A stretch of 64,000 nt of DNA, taken from the NCBI GenBank assembly GCA_963723745.1, contig CAVRRZ010000005.1:558001-622000 (forward strand), read 5' to 3'. The notes beneath the pieces are model-generated. The model was not told the DNA's origin. It saw only the letters and a program-made list of their open reading frames with translations, and ran no database searches. This DNA is from CAVRRZ01 sp963723745 (GTDB taxonomy: Bacteria > Actinomycetota > Actinomycetes > Mycobacteriales > Geodermatophilaceae). Position 1 is the first letter of the stretch; every line of letters begins with the position of its first letter. Of this stretch, positions 56,979 to 64,000 are shown piece by piece. The translations under genes and the position numbers were made by a program.

Positions 56979-57922
56979 GGCGTGTCTCCTAACCGGGTGG
57001 CCTGCGGGGCGGCAGGCTGGCGGGGTGTCGCGGATGAGGTCGCTGTCGGATGGGGCCTGGGCCCTGGTGGAGCCGTTGATGCCGGCGGCGTCGGGAAAGG
57101 GCGGTCGGCCGTTCGCCGATCACCGGCGCACGGTGGAGGGAATTATCTGGCGGTACCGGACGGGGACGCCGTGGCGGGATCTGCCGGCGGAGTTCGGGCC
57201 GTGGCAGACGGTGTGGAAGCGGCATCGCCGCTTCGCCGCTGATGGCACATGGGATCGGGTGCATGCCGCCCTGCTGTCCGACGCCGATGCTGCCGGGCTG
57301 ATCGACTGGGACGTGTCGGTGGACTCCACGATCAACCGCGCGCACCAGCACGCGACGAACACCAAGCGGGCCACAGGGGGCCCCGGAGAACTACAAGAAT
57401 CTGCTCGACGAGCCAGATGATCATGCGATCGGGCGGTCCCGCGGCGGCCTGAGTAGCAAGATTCACCACTTGGTTGATGGGCACGGGCTGCCCCTGGTCG
57501 TGCTGGTGGGCGCGGGCCAGGCCGGTGACGCTCCGATGTTTCCGAACCTGCTGCACCACCTGCGGGTGCCTCGGATCGGCCCCGGGCGGCCACGGACACG
57601 GCCCAACACCGTGGCCGGGGACAAGGCCTACTCCTCCCGCGCCATCCGCAGCCACCTGCGTGAGCGTGGCATCGGCGCTTGCATCCCCGAACCAGATGAC
57701 CAGAAGGGCCACCGCAGGCGTCGGGGTAGGCGCGGAGGGCGACCACCCGCCTTCGACGCGCAGCGCTACCGCGGACGCAACGTCGTCGAGCGCGCCTTCA
57801 ACGACGACAAGCAGTGGCGGTCCCTGGCCACTCGCTACGACAAGCTCGCCGTCGTTTACCGGGCCGGAGCAGTCCTGCGCGCGGTCACCCTCTGGCTCAA
57901 ACGGTTAGGAGACACGCCCTAG
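56975..57922. mobile_element. IS5-family insertion sequence with CTAG target duplication
   Basis: Element proper 56979-57918 (940 bp). Perfect 17-bp terminal inverted repeats: GGCGTGTCTCCTAACCG at 56979-56995 and its complement at 57902-57918. CTAG flanks both ends (56975-56978, 57919-57922), either a 4-bp duplication or a palindromic target with TA duplicated. It carries one transposase gene. Insertion is exactly at the LuxR stop codon, which the left CTAG keeps; the right CTAG supplies the transposase stop. Confidence 0.93.
57025..57922 (+). CDS. IS5-family transposase (frameshift, possibly programmed)
   Basis: DDE transposase, about 298 residues across a frameshift. GTG 57025 or ATG 57034 begins MRSLSDGAWALVEPLMP. 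GTPWRDLPAEFGPWQTVWKR is typical of IS5/IS427. First D in DWDVSVDSTINRAHQHATNT; the frame changes at the run acagggggcccc near 57380; then NYKNLLDEPDDHAIGRSRGG and LSSKIHHLVDGHGLPLVVLV. Second D in TVAGDKAYSSRAIRSHLRER, E in VERAFNDDKQWRSLATRYDK. Many IS427 members use programmed frameshifting, so this shift may be genuine, unlike those in core genes. Confidence 0.9.
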
Positions 57923-57955
57923 TGCTTCGCCCCCGGTCGACCGCCGGATTATCGG

Positions 57956-58225
57956 TCACAGGGGCGACGTCGAGCCGTCGGGCCGAACCGTGGCGGTCAT
58001 CTCCACGATGACGTCCGCGGGCAGGCCGGCGCGCGCGGCGGCGCGTCGGATCGCCTCGGCGGAAGGCGCCTCGTACAAGCAGTAGGTCTTCCGCTTGTCG
58101 GCGGACAAGAAGGAGTACAGCCACTCGACGCCCTCTTCGGAGTTGATCCGGTTGACGCCGTCCGCATCGTCAGCCGTCAGCTCGAGGGCGTCGGCGTATC
58201 GACGTTCGATCATGAACACAGGCAT
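57956..58225 (-). CDS. DUF4242 family protein (nickel-binding SCO4226-like)
   Basis: Predicted 89 residues. ATG 58225 (MPVFMIERRYADALELTADD) follows AAGGA; ATG 58291 would add 22 residues with no family match. EGVEWLYSFLSADKRKTYCL and YEAPSAEAIRRAAARAGLPA are family blocks. SCO4226 of Streptomyces binds nickel; the metal role here is inference. Directly follows the IS5-family element. Confidence 0.82.
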   Translation of the reverse strand: MPVFMIERRYADALELTADDADGVNRINSEEGVEWLYSFLSADKRKTYCLYEAPSAEAIRRAAARAGLPADVIVEMTATVRPDGSTSPL

Positions 58226-58514
58226 CGGCGCGTCCTTGGACGGAGGCACCGACCGTACCCGTGGATCCTCCGGCGTCAGTGCTTCGTTCACGCATGCGCT
58301 GGTCCAGCAGCATCCCGATCAGCAGCGCGAGCGGGCTCCACATCGGAGTGCATCGCGGTCTCGTCGTCGTCCTGACGGTCGAGCGGTTCGAGGTCGTCGA
58401 GCTCGCAGAACTTCGGTCCCGACAGGGGGTAGGCCTACAGCCGGTCGAAGTCTTGACCACGCGCGCGTCCATTGCTGGAACTCCCAGCGTCTGGGTTGGT
58501 GCGGAACGCCGCCC
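58226..58514 (-). pseudogene. Spacer containing a relic of the HhH-GPD gene
   Basis: At about 58305-58350 the plus strand reads ctggtccagcagcatcccga and continues tcagcagcgcgagcggg. This is nearly identical to 50815-50850 inside the HhH-GPD gene; on the minus strand it encodes PLALLIGMLLDQ. The rest of that gene is absent: upstream and downstream codons do not match. It is a short remnant of a duplicated or recombined copy. Nothing else recognised in this spacer. Confidence 0.55.
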
Positions 58515-58520
58515 TACACT
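58515..58520 (+). promoter_or_regulatory. -10 box of leaderless HD-GYP/LuxR gene
   Basis: TACACT ends 6 nt before GTG 58527, with no ribosome binding site. Confidence 0.5.
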
Positions 58521-58526
58521 CGGCGA

Positions 58527-60092
58527 GTGGCTCCCGACGAGGAGACCGCGGTTCGGCTCGCCGAGCTGGTCGCCGCACTGTCACTACCGGTTGACCTGGG
58601 GCTCGGCCAGCCCATGGAGCACGTTCTCCGCAGCACGATCGTGGCGCTGCGGCTGGCTGAGGCCGAGGACCTGGACGTCGACGAGCGGGCGGCGGCGTAC
58701 TACGTGTCGCTCCTGGCGTGGGTGGTCTGCGTGGCCGACACCCACGAGGTCGGTGTCTGGTTCGGCGACGAGGCAGACCTGGCGGCGGACGCCTTCGAGG
58801 TCGACCTCGCCGACACCCGGATGCTGTTGTTCCTGCTGCGGCGGATCGGCGCCGGGCGGTCGCCGCTGCGGCGGATCAGCCTCATCGGACAGTTTCTCGT
58901 CGGCCGCGGGCGCCCCTTGGAACGGGTGCTCGCGGCGCAATGCCAGGCGGCCGGCGAGCTGGCCGATCGTCTGGGCTGCGCCGCAGCCGTACGGGAACCC
59001 CTGCTCCAGGCGTTCGAACGCTTCGACGGCAAGGGCGGCCCCCGCGGGATCGCCGACGGCCAGATCGAGCAGGTGATCCGGATCGTCCAGCTGGCCGACA
59101 TCGTCGAGGTGTTCCACCGGGCGGGCGGGGTCGCGGCTGCGGTCGAGGTGGCGCGGGCCCGCCGCGGGACGCAGTTCGAGCCGGATCTGGTCGACCGATT
59201 CTGTGCACGCGCGCCGGACCTCTTGAGCGGCCTGGGCTCCGCCACCTCCTGGGACGCGGTGATCGAGCGTGAGCCAGGCCTCGCCCGGGTGCTGTCGGGC
59301 GCCGAACTGGACGCTGCGCTCGAGGCTGTCGCCGACTTCACCGACCTGAAGTCCCCGTTCACGCTGGGGCACTCGCGCGGGGTGTCCGTGCTGGCGGCCG
59401 AGGCCGCCCGCCGGATGGGGCTGCCGTCGTCCGACGTGGTCCTGCTGCGACGGGCCGGGCTCATGCACGACGTCGGCAGGCTCGGGGTCCCGAGCGTGGT
59501 CTGGGACAGCCCTCGGAGGCTGACCGAGGCCGAACGCGAGCGCGTCCGCACCCATCCGTACCTGGCCGAGCGGACGCTGGGCCGCTCGGCCGCGCTGGCG
59601 GGGATCGCCTCGCTGGCCGGCCTGCACCACGAGCGGCTCGACGGCTCGGGCTACCCGCGTGCCCTCACCGCGGCGGCCATCCCGGTACCCGCCCGAATCC
59701 TCGCTGCTGCCGACGCTTACCACGCCCTGACCGAACCCCGCCCGCACCGCTCTGCACACTCACCCGCGCAGGCGCAGGCGCTGCTCCGCGCCGAGGTCCG
59801 CGCCGGCCGGCTCGACGGGGCGGCGGCCGACGCGGTGCTGGCCGCGGCCGGGCACCGGGTGCGGCGTCGGGCGGGTCTTCCGGGCGGGCTGACCGCACGC
59901 GAGGTAGAGGTGCTCGTGTTGCTCGCGAGAGCGCTGCCCAACCCGCAGATCGCCCGGCAGCTGGGCCTCTCGCGGAAGACGGTCGCTGCTCACCTCGAGC
60001 ACATCTACCTCAAGCTCGGGGTCCGCAGCCGGACCGAGGCGGCGCTGTTCGCGATGCGGCACGGGTTGTTGCCGGACCGGCCCGAAACGTAG
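58527..60092 (+). CDS. HD-GYP-type phosphohydrolase domain fused to LuxR DNA-binding domain
   Basis: Predicted 521 residues, intact. Residues about 30-230 form a degenerate HD domain: HD is replaced (LLAWVVCVADTHEVG), but the late motif survives as ERFDGKGGPRGIADGQI. Residues about 265-400 form a full one: FTLGHSRGVSVLAAEAARRM, RRAGLMHDVGRLGVPSVVW (HD at 314-315) and GLHHERLDGSGYPRAL (HHE...GYP at 367-377). The C-terminal LuxR HTH (about 450-515) is LTAREVEVLVLLARALPNPQ with IARQLGLSRKTVAAHLEHIY. It could couple cyclic-di-nucleotide or nucleotide hydrolysis to transcription. It stands 47 bp before the methyltransferase. Confidence 0.88.
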   Translation: MAPDEETAVRLAELVAALSLPVDLGLGQPMEHVLRSTIVALRLAEAEDLDVDERAAAYYVSLLAWVVCVADTHEVGVWFGDEADLAADAFEVDLADTRMLLFLLRRIGAGRSPLRRISLIGQFLVGRGRPLERVLAAQCQAAGELADRLGCAAAVREPLLQAFERFDGKGGPRGIADGQIEQVIRIVQLADIVEVFHRAGGVAAAVEVARARRGTQFEPDLVDRFCARAPDLLSGLGSATSWDAVIEREPGLARVLSGAELDAALEAVADFTDLKSPFTLGHSRGVSVLAAEAARRMGLPSSDVVLLRRAGLMHDVGRLGVPSVVWDSPRRLTEAERERVRTHPYLAERTLGRSAALAGIASLAGLHHERLDGSGYPRALTAAAIPVPARILAAADAYHALTEPRPHRSAHSPAQAQALLRAEVRAGRLDGAAADAVLAAAGHRVRRRAGLPGGLTAREVEVLVLLARALPNPQIARQLGLSRKTVAAHLEHIYLKLGVRSRTEAALFAMRHGLLPDRPET

Positions 60093-61053
60093 GGCAGCTG
60101 CCCGATGCACCGGCGACCGCTGCCCAGTACGAAACACGCATGACAGCTACCCAGACCATCGTGGACGACGCCCGGGTCGCGGCCTTCGCGGAGAAGGTGC
60201 TCGGCGACTTCGCGGGGTCGAGCGCCTGCTACCTCGGCGCCCTCGGCGACGCCCTCGGCCTGTTCAAGGATCTGGCGCGGAGCGGACCGGCGACAAGTGT
60301 GGAGCTGGCCGGTCGTGTCGGCCTCGACGAGAGGTACATCCGGGAGTGGCTCGCCGGGATGAACGCGGCCGGCTACCTGACCTTCGACGCATCCACCGGT
60401 GGCTATGCGCTGCCCGCCGAGCACGCGCCGGTGCTGGCGCAGGAGGGGGGACCGGTGTTCTTCGGCGCGGCGCTGCGCGACAGCATCGAGAAGGCAGAGA
60501 CGTTCGCCGAGACGCTCGAGGTCTTCCGGCGTGGCGGCGGCATCGCGGCGGACTCCTTCACCCAGCAGAACCGGGAGACCTTGGCCCGGTTCACCGCGCC
60601 GTGGTTCGAGAACGCGCTGCGGCAGGAGTGGCTTCCGCGGCTGCCCGACACCGCCGCACTGCTGGAGGCCGGCGCGTCGGTCGCGGACGTGGGCTGCGGG
60701 CGCGGGTTGGCGGCGATCCGGCTGGCACAGGCCTACCCGCGGTCGCGGTTCGTCGGCTATGACGTGCACGCCGGCGACGTCGCGTTCGCGCAGCGGGCGG
60801 CGCGCGAGGCTGGGGTCGCCGGCCGGGTGCGGTTCGAGCTCCTCGACGTCACCGCGGGCCTGCCCAGGACCTTCGACGTGATCACCGCGTTCGACGTCAT
60901 CCACGACGCGGTGAATCCGGCAGGGATCCTGCGCGCGGTCCACGCGGCGCTCACGCCGGGCGGGCGCTTCGTGTGCGTCGACATCCGGTGCGAGGAACGG
61001 CCGGAGGACAACGTCGGCCCCATCGCGACGATCATGTATGTCCCGCCCCGGGT

Positions 61054-62020
61054 TCAGTGGAGACTCGGAACTGACGCGGCGACGGTAGCCGCCGCGATGT
61101 TGTGCCGGTAGAAGGTGTCCTCGTGCTCGGCCGGTGGAACCAGGCCGATCTCGCCGTGCAGGCGTCGGTGGTTGAACCAGTCGATGTACTCGGCGACGGC
61201 GATCTCCAGGTCGTCGATGCCCTTCCACGGGCCCCTGTTGCGGACCAGCTCGGCCTTGAACAGCGAGTTGAACGCCTCGGCCAGGGCGTTGTCGTAGCAG
61301 TCGCCGGTGGAGCCGACGGAGGCGACCGCGCCGGCCTCGGCGAGGCGCTGGGTGTACCGCACGGCGAGGTATTGCACGCCCTTGTCCGAGTGGTGAATCA
61401 GCCCGCCGAGGTCCCGCCCAGTCCGGCGGCGGGTCCAGATGCCCATCTCCAGCGCGTCGAGGGCCAGGTCGGTGCGCAAGGACTTCGACAGTTGCCAGCC
61501 CACGACCCGGCGGGAGAAGACGTCGACGACGAAGGCGGCGTAGACCCAGCCGGAGAAGGTGCGGCAGTAGGTGATGTCGGCGACCCACAGCTGGTCCGGG
61601 CCGGTCGCGGTGAACGCGCGGTCGACCAGGTCCGGGCGGGTGTCCAGGCCACTCCCGGGCACGGTGGTGCGCGGTCCCTTCGCCCGCGTGATGCCGCGCA
61701 GCCCGGCGGAACGCATCAGCCGCTCGACGGTGCAGCGGGCCACGGCGTGGCCCTGCCGGCGCAGCTTCGGCATGCACCTTGCGGGCGCCGTAGACCCCGT
61801 AGTTGTCGGCGTGCACCTTCTCGATCACCGCGGTGGTCGCTGCGTCGGTCTGTGACCGTGCCGAGGGTGGCCGGGTGCGCTGGGCGTAGTAGGTGCTCGG
61901 GGCGATCTTCGCGCCGGCCTCGGTGAGGACGCGCAGATCGGCTCGACCCCGTGTTCGAGCTTGTGCTGCGTCGATGTAGTCGACGATCAGCGGGCAGTGG
62001 GCGGTCGAGCTCCGCCGCGA
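61054..62020 (-). CDS. IS3-family transposase OrfB (frameshifted)
   Basis: Integrase-core DDE transposase. After LRVLTEAGAKIAPSTYYAQR and VIEKVHADNYGVYGARKVHA (IS3 HTH-21 region), a shift near 61770 leads to PKLRRQGHAVARCTVERLMR. The catalytic core follows: DQLWVADITYCRTFSGWVYA (first D), GLIHHSDKGVQYLAVRYTQ (second D) and YDNALAEAFNSLFKAELV (E). It ends at TGA 61054. Further indels near 61965 and 61935 disturb the N-terminus. The start is not defined, since OrfB is normally made by frameshifting from OrfA. Confidence 0.88.
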
Positions 62021-62306
62021 AGAAAGCCGACGCGCTCTTCAGGATCGCGTTCGCCCGGCGCAGCTCCCGGTTCTCGCGCTCGAGCTCGGCCAGCCGGGTG
62101 GCGTCATCGGTCGTGGTGCCGGGCCGGTGGCCCTCGTCGATCTCGGCCTGGATCACCCAGTTGCGCAGCGTCTCGGGGTTGATGCCCAGCTGTACGCCGA
62201 TCCGCTTCAACGCCCCGGTCCGGGTCGCCGGGTCACGCCGTGCCTCGACCGCCAGCCGGATCGCCCGCTCACGCAGCTCGTCGGGGTACTTCCTTGGTGC
62301 CGCCAT
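62000..62306 (-). CDS. IS3-family transposase OrfA
   Basis: Small HTH protein of about 100 residues. ATG 62306: MAAPRKYPDELRERAIRLAV, IGVQLGINPETLRNWVIQAE (helix-turn-helix), then the leucine-zipper region LAELERENRELRRANAILKS with ASAFFAAELDRP at the end. The exact end is uncertain because the frame runs on past the usual stop, either from a base error or as part of the OrfA-OrfB frameshift window. Confidence 0.85.
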
Positions 62307-62658
62307 GACTCTCATCCTCACGTGGATTGAGAGCCTCCATCAGACCCGGGGCGGGACAGTACGCGTTCAGCGTCAACTTCTGCCTCACCGTCTCCCTCGC
62401 CGAGGGCGGTGCCGGACTCGGCACGTGCGGGCTCGCCGAACCGGTGCTGCGCCGAATGGCCGCCGAGGCGGGCTTTCGGGACGTGTGGCACGTCCCGGTC
62501 GATGACCCGTTCAATACGATCTACCAACTGACGCCCTGAGCCCTCGACGGCCTGCCGGGCCGGCTCGGGCGATCCGTTCGGGCTCAGTCCAGCAGCAGCA
62601 GGAGTCGTCGCTCCCGGCTGTCGGGCCCATGCGTGGGAGTGGTGAAGGAGACAGTCCG

Positions 62659-63492
62659 ATGGCGTCGAAGGTGGAGCCGGACGGCTGGGGTCGGGTCGTG
62701 GTAGCAGACGGTGCCGAGCTCGCATACGTGGAGAGCGGCGTGGGTGAGGTCGTGCTGCTCGTGCCCGGATGGACGATGTCGGCCGAGGTGTTCGAGCACC
62801 AACTGGACGGGCTGGCCGGGCGGTTCCGGGTCATCGCGGTGGATCCTCGCGGCCACGGGCGCTCGTCGCGGTCCCCGCGGGGGAGCACCTATTCCCAGCA
62901 CGGGCAGGACCTTGCATCGTTGGTGCGGGTGCTCGACCTCGAAATGGTCCATCTCGTCGGGTGGTCCTACGGTGCGCTCGCCGCGTACGCCTATGTCGAC
63001 CAGTTCGGAACGGGGGCGCTGCGGTCCTTCGTGGCGATCGACATGAGCCCGATGCCACTGGCACGGCCCGGATGGGAGTGGGCCGAGGGAGATGAGCGCT
63101 TCTTCGTGGACAACTACCTGACGCCACTGATCGACAATCGTGACCAGTTCGCCGAGGTGTTCATCGATGCGATCCTCGGGCCGGCGGTTGCGGCGGAGTC
63201 GCGCACTCGGTGGAGGGCGGTGCACCGCCAGACCGAGACGTCGGTGGCGGCGTCGTTGTTGGTCAGTGCGATGTTGAGCGACTACCGGCAGCTCGCGGGT
63301 GATCTGGCCGCGCGGCTTCCCTTCGCCAACGTCCTCACATCTCAGTGGTCGTCGCAGGCGCAGGAGTGGTTGGCCCTGCACGCGCCCGGAGCCATCACCT
63401 GGGGCATTCCGTCGCACATGGCCTTCTGGGAGGGCCCGGACGATTTCAACCGCGAGCTGCTCACCTTCCTGCGATCGGCGGCACGTCGCTAG
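62659..63492 (+). CDS. Alpha/beta hydrolase
   Basis: Predicted 277 residues, intact. ATG 62659 follows AAGGAG by 9 nt. VVLLVPGWTMSAEVFEHQLD, VIAVDPRGHGRSSRSP, the nucleophile VHLVGWSYGALAAYAYVDQF (serine in GWSYGA), and ITWGIPSHMAFWEGPDDF, with the likely catalytic histidine in SHMAFWEGP. The family includes haloperoxidase-like and ester hydrolases. It begins 119 bp after the split methyltransferase and may have been co-transcribed with it. No signal peptide. Confidence 0.87.
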   Translation: MASKVEPDGWGRVVVADGAELAYVESGVGEVVLLVPGWTMSAEVFEHQLDGLAGRFRVIAVDPRGHGRSSRSPRGSTYSQHGQDLASLVRVLDLEMVHLVGWSYGALAAYAYVDQFGTGALRSFVAIDMSPMPLARPGWEWAEGDERFFVDNYLTPLIDNRDQFAEVFIDAILGPAVAAESRTRWRAVHRQTETSVAASLLVSAMLSDYRQLAGDLAARLPFANVLTSQWSSQAQEWLALHAPGAITWGIPSHMAFWEGPDDFNRELLTFLRSAARR

Positions 63493-63530
63493 CTTCCCCC
63501 AGCGCTGCAGCCTTCCCCCAGCGCTGCAGC
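63493..63530. repeat. Perfect 19-bp tandem duplication after the hydrolase
   Basis: CTTCCCCCAGCGCTGCAGC occurs at 63493-63511 and 63512-63530, immediately after the hydrolase stop codon. Each unit contains the partly palindromic AGCGCT and CTGCAG. Confidence 0.85.
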
Positions 63531-64000
63531 GCATCGCCGCGGTCAGACCCAACTCCGCTGGACCATGTGCCGCCCTTCGCACCCACCGACGCGACACACA
63601 GTGATCGCCGAGCTGTCACGGGGCTCAACCACTGTGGTGAGCGGGCTCAACCATGCGTGGGATATACGAGGGCATCGGGGTCAAACAATCGCTGGCAGGC
63701 CTCACGTCCAGGATCTCGTCGAGCCGGACGGCGATCGGCGCCTGCGCTTCGGGAACGGGTCGGTGAGGATGTCGCGGTTGATGGTGTCGGTCGTGCAGCG
63801 CGCTCGAGTGCGACGCCAGCCATCGTCCGCCCGGCGCGGACTCATCAGACAACAGGCCCATGCTCCCTCGCGTCCTCCTGGCGAGACCAGGGGCGATGAA
63901 GTCCGACCTTGCCGGCTGGCGACGCGTCTTACCCCGGGACGAGTGGTGAACGAGACGGGCGGGCTGTTGCACAACTGTCGAACGGATGTCTAGCATCGCA
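63531..64000. other. Terminal region without confident gene
   Basis: About 470 bp. A minus-strand frame at 63625-63996 (MLDIRSTVVQQPARLVHHSS) and plus-strand frames at 63565-63993 exist, but none has a recognisable domain or clear ribosome binding site. GGGCTCAACCA occurs twice (near 63617 and 63643). GC is lower than elsewhere, suggesting foreign or decayed DNA. It may hold a degraded gene. Confidence 0.4.

Larger units (their letters stand above)
61036..62361 (-). mobile_element. IS3-family insertion sequence with GTA target duplication
   Basis: Element proper 61039-62358 (1320 bp). Terminal inverted repeats TGTCCCGCCCCGGGT at 61039-61053 and its perfect complement at 62344-62358 (15 bp). 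Direct repeats GTA at 61036-61038 and 62359-62361. It carries orfA and orfB on the minus strand. A 3-bp duplication and about 1.3 kb are usual for IS3-family elements. Confidence 0.95.
60140..62539 (+). pseudogene. Class I SAM-dependent methyltransferase, split by an IS3-family element
   Basis: The first part, 60140-61038, holds a winged-helix dimerisation domain (SVELAGRVGLDERYIREWLA) and the SAM site VADVGCGRGLAAIRLAQAYP with FVGYDVHAGDVAFA and FDVITAFDVIHDAVNPAGIL. The reading then enters the IS and would stop at 61111. The last part resumes at 62362; removing the IS and one GTA copy joins ATCATGTA to CGCGTTCAG and gives TIMYAFSVNFCLTVSLAEGG to the TGA at 62539. The restored protein is about 358 residues without any other defect, so the insertion is recent. 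Substrate unknown. Confidence 0.93.

Overview
The window is chromosomal DNA of a high-GC actinobacterium. GC is roughly 70-75% by eye, with GTG starts, leaderless promoters and many actinobacteria-only families (DUF3000, DUF3159, DUF3710, DUF4193, DUF3039, DUF3099, DUF7455). Protein flavour suggests Geodermatophilaceae (Blastococcus/Modestobacter/Geodermatophilus-like), but that is inference. From memory, the gene order hemQ-hemY-hemE / DUF3000-rnd-dxs ... TRAM methyltransferase-KimA-like permease-TrkA pair-DUF3159-OB fold ... DUF3710-dut ... DUF4193-Cei-suhB-ppgK-sigA follows Mycobacterium tuberculosis Rv2674-Rv2703, so most of 8-44 kb is conserved core backbone.

Layout. 0-8 kb: end of an FG-GAP-like protein, two DNA end-joining genes (LigC-type ligase and LigD-type polymerase) flanking a secreted hydrolase, an ArsR regulator, a secreted subtilisin and a cold shock protein. 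8-14 kb: msrB, the haem genes hemE-hemY-hemQ (coproporphyrin route), DUF3000 and RNase D. 14-24.7 kb: lineage-specific insert with a xylose-type ABC transporter, a sigma-like/transmembrane fusion protein, fadA-fadB and a beta-lactamase-fold hydrolase. 24.7-29.9 kb: dxs, small proteins, an SGNH hydrolase and an rRNA/tRNA methyltransferase. 29.9-37.8 kb: KimA-like K+ permease opposite two TrkA-type proteins, then DUF3159, OB-fold, esterase, DUF3710, dut. 37.8-44 kb: DUF4193, phosphotransferase, LytR_C protein, suhB, ppgK, sigA, DUF7455. 44-51 kb: VanW protein, BrkB-like membrane protein, DUF3039, psuG-psuK, DUF3099, HhH-GPD protein. 51-64 kb: accessory DNA with a berberine-bridge-type oxidase, a cupin, a large LuxR regulator, an IS5-family and an IS3-family insertion sequence (the latter splitting a methyltransferase), a gene relic, an HD-GYP/LuxR protein and a hydrolase.

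A dominant feature is that about 30 genes, many of them essential, are broken by single-base indels (mostly one-base insertions), whereas 16.4-24.7 kb and 49.8-57 kb have none. I read these as sequence or assembly errors, and annotate such genes as one CDS across the shift rather than as true pseudogenes. Only the IS3-split methyltransferase and the HhH-GPD relic are called genuinely broken.
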